Translations under genes and position numbers: made by a program
Notes under the pieces: model-generated
Databases searched by the model: none
The model's input: the letters and a program-made list of their open reading frames with translations, nothing else
What the model was told of the DNA's origin: nothing
Assembly: GCA_016859345.1 (NCBI GenBank)
Contig: CM029114.1
Span: 16,262,001-16,326,000 of the forward strand
Reading direction: 5' to 3'
Source of the DNA: Istiophorus platypterus
Lineage: Eukaryota > Chordata > Actinopteri > Istiophoriformes > Istiophoridae
Length of the DNA: 64,000 nt
Shown: positions 56,101 to 64,000 of the stretch, piece by piece
How positions within the stretch are numbered: the first letter of the stretch is position 1
Layout of the letters: every line of letters starts with the position of its first letter

Positions 56101-58171
56101 TGGCAGTTGGTGGCGACTGCAAAGGTTAAAATAGCCCGAAGACCAGGCACACTGTGTCTTAACCTTGTGATGAAAGAAAAGGATGCTGCAATGCTCCAAC
56201 AGTCCTCCCATCTAGGTTAGATTGTCACATATTCATCAACTTACGGCCTTAACACTGAGCCCGATTATTGGTGTTCCGAAAAAAAAAAAAAAAAAAACAG
56301 CCCATTGCCACATCTGTTGAACAGAGGAAGGGCAACATATTTCGCTGAGTCAGAGTGATTGGAATCAGGAGGCATCTGCCTGGAGAAAAATCTTCACCAT
56401 ATGGTGAAACTGCAGCAATGCACCAGTGTTACAAGTCTGGGTCTGGTAAAATCTATTTCCTTTGTGTCACTGTAATGCTTTTCTAGGACATTCCTGTTGT
56501 AACATGTTGGATTTTATTAGGGTGCTATTAAGGAAATGCATATGTTTTAATAGGAAATCCCTCCTGATTTTAATTATAGCAACATATTTCAGCTATGCTC
56601 ACTGACAGTCCAGCTTGTATTGGAAAGTAGTCAAAAATGCCTCTATATTTTTGAAATGATTTTTGTTACATTCTTGAATGTTAAACATTACATTAACACA
56701 GAGATTATCACAGAGAAATGACGGCAAAAAAGAAAAAAAGAAAAACATGCTTGACAATGCCAGGATAACTTTCCTGGGTTATTGGTACGTTTACTGCTTA
56801 AGATTATAATATTTAAGAATTTGTGAGGATAGTTATTCTCCTTCTACAAAAAAATGAGCCTTATTTGTACAACTTGTGGCTTAGATTTGTTCATGTCCTT
56901 GTCATGGCCTCCTCTGCAATATAGAAGTAATAAATCCATTTTGAATTGACTGCAGTTCTTCTTCAAGGTCTTAGTTTTGAAAGCCAAAGGGACTATCTCA
57001 GTTCATAGTCCAGTCTATCTATTCTTAAAGGAATTTTGAAGAATTCTAAAAACGGGACAGTTTTTGAGATTAAAAGATTATTATTGATTTTTTTCCTTGA
57101 TATTTACCTTGCATGAAATCTATCAAGGAGGCTACAACTAAGTATTTTTATTCTGACAAGTATTTTCGTGTGTTATCTCTTAATCACATGGCCAATAAAA
57201 TGACAATATATATATAGTGAAAAATATCACAGCTACCTTGGATCCAAATTGACATTTTCAAACAGCTTGCTTTGTCCAAACAACCGTAAAACCCAAAGGT
57301 ATTTGTTTTGCTGTTGTAGAGGACTAAGGAAACCAGCAAATATTCACATATAAGAAACTGAGACCATTGAACTTTTGGCATTTGCTTTCTTAAAAAAAAA
57401 AAGTTAGCCACTTTCAGTGCAGTTGTAATCTTGTAAATGTTTCAGCTCTACTGTCAAGCAGTTGGAGAGCTAAACCTGTGTTAATCCTATTTAAATCCAA
57501 AATTGCCCACCGACATTTTTAAAGTGAGCTGAGTTCACGTCCAATCCCAAATTGATTTTAATGTTTACTAAGCTATTCTGAATTCATCCAAAATCCTTAC
57601 CCAAAGCTTTTCTTCCTCATCTCAGTCTTGGATTGAATACCCAGTAATTAAAGGGTTATTCGTCGCCATGCAGACATTATTTATTGCCTGCAGTAATGTG
57701 CCAGGCCCAGACAGAGGCAGTGTTTATCAGCCATGCAACTACTGACCCTCTGGCCTGTTGGGATGCTGGGCTCGTAGCTTGGCTGGCTGCTCCGCACCAT
57801 CCTGTGACAACCTGCATGTCTGGCGTCTTTGCCTACCTGTCTGCCTCCTACTTTCCTGCCTGTATCTGCCTTCCTTCCTTTTTGATAGTCTCTTGCCGAC
57901 AGCATCTCTGTCTTCTTGCCAGACCCCTTGCCTGGCTGTCTTTCTGGACGTCTGCCGTCCAGTTGCATTTTGTTTGTTTTTTTTGCCTCCCAACTGTCAG
58001 TCTTGCAGCAGCAGCTGGCGGGCTGTCACTCTTCTCTCCTCTCTGCTTGTCTTTTGTCTGTCTGCCCGGCTGCCTGTCTGGCTGTCTGGCTTCCTAGCCG
58101 AGGGATGGCTGGATGGGTGCTGGATAACAAGCACCCCACAGACCCAACCCTCAGATACAAGAACGGAGACA

Positions 58172-58190
58172 GGGAGGGAGGGAGGGAGGG
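58172..58190 (+). other. Perfect G-quadruplex motif
   Basis: Five GGG runs separated by single A residues, the tightest loop arrangement possible, in a longer purine-rich stretch. Confidence 0.8.
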
Positions 58191-59046
58191 TAGGAGAAAG
58201 GGGGAGGAGGGGGCTGTGAAAGATGAAAGGAGAGATAAAGGGAGAAAGAGAGGAATAGGGAGGGAGCACATACAGCAAGAGGTGTGGAGAGAACAGGTGA
58301 GAGGAAGGGAATGAATGACGGCATGGAGATAGACGTGTGTTAAAGAGGAACACAGGGAGACGATGAAGGGAGGATAAAGCAGATGGATAGGTGGGAAAGC
58401 AGAGCAGAGCAGAGCAGAGTGAGTGAAAGAATTAGTGAGACCAGAGATAAGGAGACAGAGAGATGAAACATGCTGCTTATTAAGAGGCTTACACTCAACT
58501 CTGCTGTTTCCTTATTGAATTAACACACAGTCGTATTGTTAGTCTGATTCAACATGCACTATATCAAACATCCACCGACTCCATCTCTCTCACACATTCT
58601 TGTGCACGTGCGAACCTTCACAGGCAGTTGTTCAGTATCAGACTCCGTTGTCTCTGCGCACAGTCTCTGCGATGAGACCTGCACCTGAATTACAGATGAG
58701 CTTGTCTGGTGTGAAGTAGTGTAGTCAGAGATACAAATTTACGACTCATTTGTATAATGCGTGAATTGGACTGTAGTTTATCTCGTCAGGAAACCTGGTA
58801 CCGGGGTATGTCCACGTTGCTCTGCTCTGTCCCCATTAAAAATGAATACTTTGTAATGAGTGGGCATGAAATACAGCTATACGTTTAAGTTAGGAATTGA
58901 GTCATGGCTCCTGTATAGGGCTCACAAGCTTAGTCAATATCCACTTTTTTATCAATAGAAAATGAATTGGGAGAAATTCCCTCTTTTATTCAGTTTAGCA
59001 TGATTGCTTAGAGCATTAGCCAACATGCTATTTGCTGAGCTTCAAC

Positions 59047-59127
59047 GTGAGTGAGTGAGTGAGTGAGTGAGTGAGAGAGAGAGAGCTGGAGCTGGAGCTG
59101 GAGCTGGAGCTGGAGCTGGAGCTGGAG
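59047..59127. repeat. (GTGA)n followed by (GGAGCT)n repeats
   Basis: Seven GTGA units, a short GA tract, then seven GGAGCT hexamers at about 59085-59127. Minus-strand LQ-repeat frame is an artefact. Confidence 0.9.
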
Positions 59128-60097
59128 AGAGCAGGAGAAAGGGGTTAGCATCAGCCTCTCCCTGTATCTTCGATCAGCAGGGCAGAACCCAGAGTCCTCA
59201 TTCTCCACATTGCTCCGAGGAGCAACAAGAGGAGTTGTAGCTAGTAAGCTTACACCTCCAACATCAATTTCTGCAGTACACAAATACACACGCACACACA
59301 CAGAGTCTTTTCACCATACATCACTGAGGAATCTGCCCTTTTAAAGATGAATTATATTCACTTTCCTGCCTCTGTCTGCCTCTCCCTTTTTCTCCCGCCC
59401 TCCTTCCTCCCTCATTTGTCTCGGCGCATGTGTTGTATTTCCATGCCTTTTGTAGCTGTGGTCAGTGGAGCCATCTTTGCAGCTGTATCCACAGTCATAA
59501 CTAACTTTCCGAAGGGGGAAGGCCCATCCGACAGCACATAACAAAGGAATGCGACCTAACTGTCACAGCTGATAGAGATATCTGTGGCCTAGTGTCTTAA
59601 TTTGCACCCCAGCAGTAGCTGCTGGTGGAGTTCAGCTGTTTCCTCCTTTATTACGGTATAAGGTAATTGCCTTGTAAAACATGTCTGATTTTGTAATATT
59701 ACAACATTCTCACAGTGAGTCTTACAGAAATCTCCATCATCAATGGAAAACACATCGTGACTCATAGTCCAAAATGCGGGAAATTGACGCTCTCAAAATT
59801 TCCTGTTTTTTTTTTTTTTTGTTTGCTTATTTTTATGATTTTGAAGATGAGACTCGGCACATTTAGCAACAATGTGAAAACCTACATCAGAATTTGTTTC
59901 TGGCTATCAACTATGTTGTGATGCTGCCAGGATTTGGTGGTGAGACTTTCTCCCAAAGTAGAGCTGTCATTTCGTTCCCATAGGTTAACATCGGTGACCA
60001 TGGGCACACCAAACACCAAACAGGTAGTTTAACTCTAATTGTAGGGGTCAAATCACTCAGGCTGACAAATTGAGGTTAGATTTTGATTTTGGTTTGA

Positions 60098-60505
60098 GCT
60101 GAAACAATTAGTATGATGATTAAAGTAGTCAATCTGCAGCTACTGTATTTTGATAACCAGTGAGTTGTTTGATTTTCATTTTTTATGCAAAAATGCCAAA
60201 AATTATTTATTAAAACTTCTGAAATGTGAATATTTGCTGGTGTAGTTTCTCTTTTATGATAATCAATTCATTGTATAGGACATTTTTCCTCTGCTAGAGT
60301 TTTTCAACAGTCTTTCATTTCATCTTCTCTGTAGTAAGGAGTTCCTCCTTCTGTTTATGTACGGATTTTTTGACTGTTGGTCGGACAATTGCGACAGGCA
60401 TTTTTCACAGTTTTCAGACATTTTAGAAACCAAACCATTATTCTAATAATTGAAAAATAATTTCTAGATTAATTGGTAGGGAAAATAACTGTTAGTTACA
60501 GCCCT
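60098..60505 (+). repeat. Fish SINE-like dispersed repeat, copy 3 (near full length)
   Basis: Opens GCTGAAACAATTAGTATGAT and closes GTTAGTTACAGCCCT. Internal blocks TATGCAAAAATGCCAAAAAT, GACTGTTGGTCGGACAATTG, CAGGCATTTTTCACAGTTTT and AGACATTTTAGAAACCAAAC are in the expected family order. A second, partial tail follows at 60536-60602. No coding frame. Confidence 0.75.
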
Positions 60506-60605
60506 GCTGCTGATGTTTTATATTCCAAACGAATAGTTGATTGATCAGGACAGTATTTGACAGACTAATCAGTAGTGAAAATAATTGTTAAATGCAGCAC
60601 TAATT

Positions 60606-61336
60606 GTTTTTCTTATTTGGCTTGAGTAATGTAAATTCCTCTCTGGTAACAGCTAATTGTTGTTGCTTTGGTTTGACTCTGTTTAGTGATACATCTCTGA
60701 ATTTTATTTGATGAGTCATTTACAAGATTTCCTGGGTGGTGTCCGCAGATGATGCGTAACATGCATGTTGTTTTATTCACACCTCTCTTAAGAACTGACT
60801 CTTACTCATTCACTGTATATTACTTTGGCAAACTTCCAGTTAACAAAACATCCTTTCATACTGACTGAATCACGTGGTAGCTATAAAGAGGAAAAAGGTC
60901 TTCCCACATACTAATTAATGTGGGCATGCTTTGTTGTGACCCATCTCAAATACCTCTCTTAGCGCAATAAATTGAAATAAAATGGAACTGTCTGCCACTG
61001 AATTTCGGCACAGTTCGGGCAGAAAAGTGGGCATCTGGCAGAACGGCACCTCTGTGCTGGTAGTAGCGTAACCTGGCACCGGCTGCACAGCGATGGCAGC
61101 AGGATGGCAGCAGGATGGCAGCGTCACAGGCAGACAAACAGAGGAGACGGGCGCTGTATCCAGGACGAGCAAGGTCACCACAGGTTGATTGAGTGCTTGT
61201 AGGTGTGGGTGACCTCCTTCGCTTCTCCTCAGTGGCAAAAGGGAGCGGAGAGTGAGGGGAGGATGGAGCAAGAGAGGAGAGCAGGGAGCTTTAGGTTGAA
61301 TCACTGCTGTCTGTCCCACTTTCTCTCTCCCTTCTC

Positions 61337-61373
<37 letters not shown>

Positions 61374-61928
61374 ATCTCTGTCCCTGTGGTCACACTTACA
61401 GAAACAGTCTCTTTTCCCATGCGCTCAAGTATTTACCCAGTACAGTCCAGTCGACTTCCATACACTTATCTGGGCACAGTTACATTGTCTCTACCCCTGT
61501 TTACTACATTCCTACATATGGTGCACATGTTGAGTGTGCTTTGGTGCGTCTACACACCACTTATAAAAACCTTGGACCTTGAGCGTGTCCATTATATAGA
61601 GCCTGCATTAGGTTAATCTGTGACTTTCTCTTTGTCTCAGCCACCTTATTCATCTCAGCCAGCTCCAGCTTTTGCAGGGGCCATATTATTGTACATCAGC
61701 ACAGCCATTGTTGTCATGCAGCATTGATCACACTTAATCACTGTGACAGACGAGCAGGTCGGTGAGTCAGCGGCGTGCGCGTCCACTTGTGTCGAGGGGG
61801 TGTACCGCTGAAATGTAACAGGCAGGCTTAAAACCTGGCCGTCAAGTGCAAATGTGAAAAGCTCAGCAGGGCAGATGTGTGGAGGACAGAGAGGAAGAGG
61901 AAGGTGAGGGTTTAAAGGAATAGTTTCA
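60606..61928. other. Non-coding sequence, no gene seen
   Basis: Includes a tandem triplication of CAGGATGGCAG at 61088-61122 and (TTTC)n at 61337-61371. A 137-codon frame at 61203-61616 runs through the latter and has no homology. Confidence 0.5.
61337..61371. repeat. (TTTC)n tetranucleotide repeat
   Basis: About eight TTTC units, seen directly. Confidence 0.9.
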
Positions 61929-62450
61929 ACATTCTCCGGAATACACTCGCTGTCTTGCGGAGAGTTAGATGAGAAGGTTTATACCGCTCTTGCGTCCGTA
62001 TATTGTTATATAACAAGCTCCAGCAGCCATCTAGCTTACCTTAGGATCAGGGATGGAAACAGGGGCAAACAGTTAGCCTCCCGCCAGCACCTCTGTAGCT
62101 CACTAATTAGCACCCTCTATCTTGTTTGTTTAATCCGTGTTAAAACAACAAGATGTGGTTTTACGGGGGGTTATAGACGGGAGTACTTTTTTTGGCCAGA
62201 CACAGTAACTTCCAGGGGTCCCTGCTCATTGCCAGGCAACCTCAGAGTAACAACACCAGATTAGCGATTAGATTCGGAGGTGGATGGAACCTTTGGATAG
62301 AGCCAGACAGTTTTGCCCTGTTTCCTCTCTTTATGCTAAGCTAAGCTAATTGACCGCTGGCTGTAGATTCATATTTAGCGCCCAGATGTGAGAGCAATAT
62401 TGATCTTATCATCTAACTCCGTGCAAAAAAAGTGTTTTCCCCAAAAATGT
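61929..62450. mobile_element. Fold-back MITE, copy B (about 520 bp)
   Basis: The left end ACATTCTCCGGAATACACTC and right end GTGTTTTCCCCAAAAATGT are degenerate inverted repeats. Inverted similarity continues inward: GCGGAGAGTTAGATGAGAAG on the left against ATCTTATCATCTAACTCCGT on the right, then CAGCAGCCATCTAGCTTACC against AAGCTAAGCTAATTGACCGC. The middle holds GTGGTTTTACGGGGGGTTAT. The whole element can therefore fold into a long imperfect hairpin. Related to 50129-50436. Confidence 0.8.
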
Positions 62451-64000
62451 GCATGTCGTACATGTTTTCTTTTAACCCTGCTGCCATTGACGAAAGTGCT
62501 TTTTTTGTTGTTGTTTTAACATCTTTTTTTTAGGCCAATATCTCTTTTGGCCTTTAATTTCGCCATCCTCTGTCCCTTCTCTTCCACCCTGTTGTTGCTG
62601 TCATCTGTCTGTCCTCTTACAAATTTTCCTCTCTTCCTTTCTCCATTCTCTACCTTCAGGCCTTGGAACAAGCCTGTAAACTCCCACACTCACACCCCTT
62701 GTCGGCCTCCGTTGCCTTGTGCGTTTGTTTTGCTTGTTTTATCTCCTCATGCGCAACCTTCAGAATGCAATTCAGTCGCAAATCGGTGTGTGCAGGGCTC
62801 CATCGCTGGCTGGATTTGCAGAACATTTCTTGCTCCTCCTTCCCTATCACACATCTCCTAACACCTACCTCCAGGCTGGGTTTTCAGTGCTACGATAGGG
62901 ATACATACTTTGCCTGGAATCTGGCCTTCCGGATGTTTCTAACAGTTGACCTTAGACACCCTGTATCCATGTCTGCTGAGACATGTGGCCGGGATGATGT
63001 GTATGTCCATGTGGGTGTGTGTTTGTGTGCGTGTTGGCAGTGAGTCCTGCATCCTCTGAGGGGTCATCAGGGGCACTCACTGTAAACAGATCTTCATGGG
63101 CATCAGCAAATCCGCTTGGCTGGAGCATGTGGTCTTTACCGTTCTATCATTTTCTCTTTCACACACTCAAGCAGACGAAGTCAGGCACATAAACACTTCC
63201 GCTCATGCATTTGCACATATTCCTTATCTGTTAAGCAGAGGTTTGGGTCTCGCCCTCTCTCTCTGCACACTCTCTGTCACAGAGTCTCTCTCTCTCTCTC
63301 TCTCTCTGCCCCTTTCCCTGACAGTGGGGCCTCCTGCTTGCTTTACCGTTTCCAGGAAGCGGGTAAAACCAGTCTTGAGTTTCCCTCCCCTCCGTTCCAG
63401 GCTTCCAGGTGGAGAAAATAGACTCCGCTGTCACCCTTGTCCAAATCTGTCCCCACGTTGGAGTGGAAAACAAACAGCGGAGCTGCCTGACTGGTCCGGT
63501 GGGACATGAGAACCTGTGGACTGTTTGAACAGAGCCCAAGATTAGAAATGAAAGGTTGTTCTTCAAAACTGTTCTGCTTCATTTCACTGCAGTTCTCCGT
63601 CTCTTGCTATGTCATTCATTTGTCGTTTCTTCCACCTTCTACCTTTTGCCAGACAAACGTCGATAAATCTGCCACCATGACCTGGGGGGGGGGGCAAAAG
63701 GTCGCCTGATAGAAGCTCCCACCGGCATCACATTCTGCTGTTATACATCATTTTGAGCTTCATTAATAGTTGCTTGCGCTCTCAGCTGGTATGACGATAC
63801 CACATTATTGGTTCCTTTTCGAGGTGTCTGCTTTATAATATGTTACTACAATCAATAGAAATTCATGTTTAAAACTGTCCTAAATTAAGCTGTAAGGATT
63901 CCTAGAAGGATATCGATGTTCACCTGCTTCTTAGAAACCACCATCAATCTTGCTATTGCATTGTCTATGTTCCTTTTCCAAGTGGCACCTCCCTCCTTTT
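62451..64000. other. Non-coding sequence, no gene seen
   Basis: Contains a CT microsatellite at 63282-63308 and a G run at 63685-63694. Open frames of 100-137 codons near 62550-63510 show no domain and no matching splice sites. A downstream gene's intron cannot be excluded. Confidence 0.45.

Larger units (their letters stand above)
53123..60097. other. Gene-poor sequence, no exon recognised
   Basis: I found no splice-bounded exon or known protein on either strand. 57780-58110 is rich in CTG/TGTC motifs and gives Cys/Leu-rich frames; 58150-58460 is purine-rich; simple repeats at 59047-59127. A run of A at 56279-56297. Utp6 or other expected neighbours were not seen. Confidence 0.5.

Noticed and set aside
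57681..58314. Cys/Leu-rich frames (up to 153 codons) on both strands
   Set aside because: Low-complexity CTGTCTG/CTTCC sequence followed by a GA-rich block; no conserved spacing of cysteines and no homology.
61203..61616. 137-codon + frame
   Set aside because: Runs through a (TTTC)n repeat; no homology.

Overview
This is vertebrate nuclear DNA, almost certainly from a ray-finned fish and probably a percomorph. Genes have many small exons with GT-AG borders, the non-coding DNA is AT-rich, there are many long CA/GT, GA/CT and TA microsatellites, and the dispersed repeats are families I recognise from fish genomes. There are no bacterial-style operons, no CRISPR array and no prophage.

Two protein-coding genes can be assembled exon by exon, both on the + strand. 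The first is rab11fip4 (Rab11 family-interacting protein 4, a class II FIP). A CpG-island promoter and first coding exon lie at about 20.8-21.7 kb. An 11-kb intron follows, then twelve more coding exons from 32802 to 44598 and a long 3' UTR to about 47.1 kb. All thirteen exons join in one frame (1659 nt, 552 residues) and end in the C-terminal Rab11-binding domain. The second is coprs (coordinator of PRMT5 and differentiation stimulator). It has a GC-rich promoter at about 48.0-48.45 kb and three coding exons at 49419-51191 (266 residues). The two genes are also near neighbours in human 17q11.2.

The most interesting region is the first 2 kb. Two stretches (885-966 and 1856-1934) look like the EF-hand exon 2 and exon 3 of the long rab11fip4 isoform. 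The first carries a short deletion, an in-frame stop and no good donor. The second keeps perfect splice sites but is out of frame by 2 nt. This fish gene may therefore have lost its EF-hand isoform and may now be expressed only from the internal CpG-island promoter as a short, coiled-coil plus Rab11-binding protein.

The rest is non-coding: microsatellites, a Tc1-like transposase remnant (intron 2 of rab11fip4), a hAT-type MITE with terminal inverted repeats and an imperfect 8-bp target duplication (intron 3), two copies of a fold-back MITE (coprs intron and about 62 kb), several copies of a fish SINE-like repeat, two LINE 3'-end-like pieces, and a 13-bp GC-rich minisatellite in the coprs promoter. 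From about 52 to 64 kb I see no recognisable gene.
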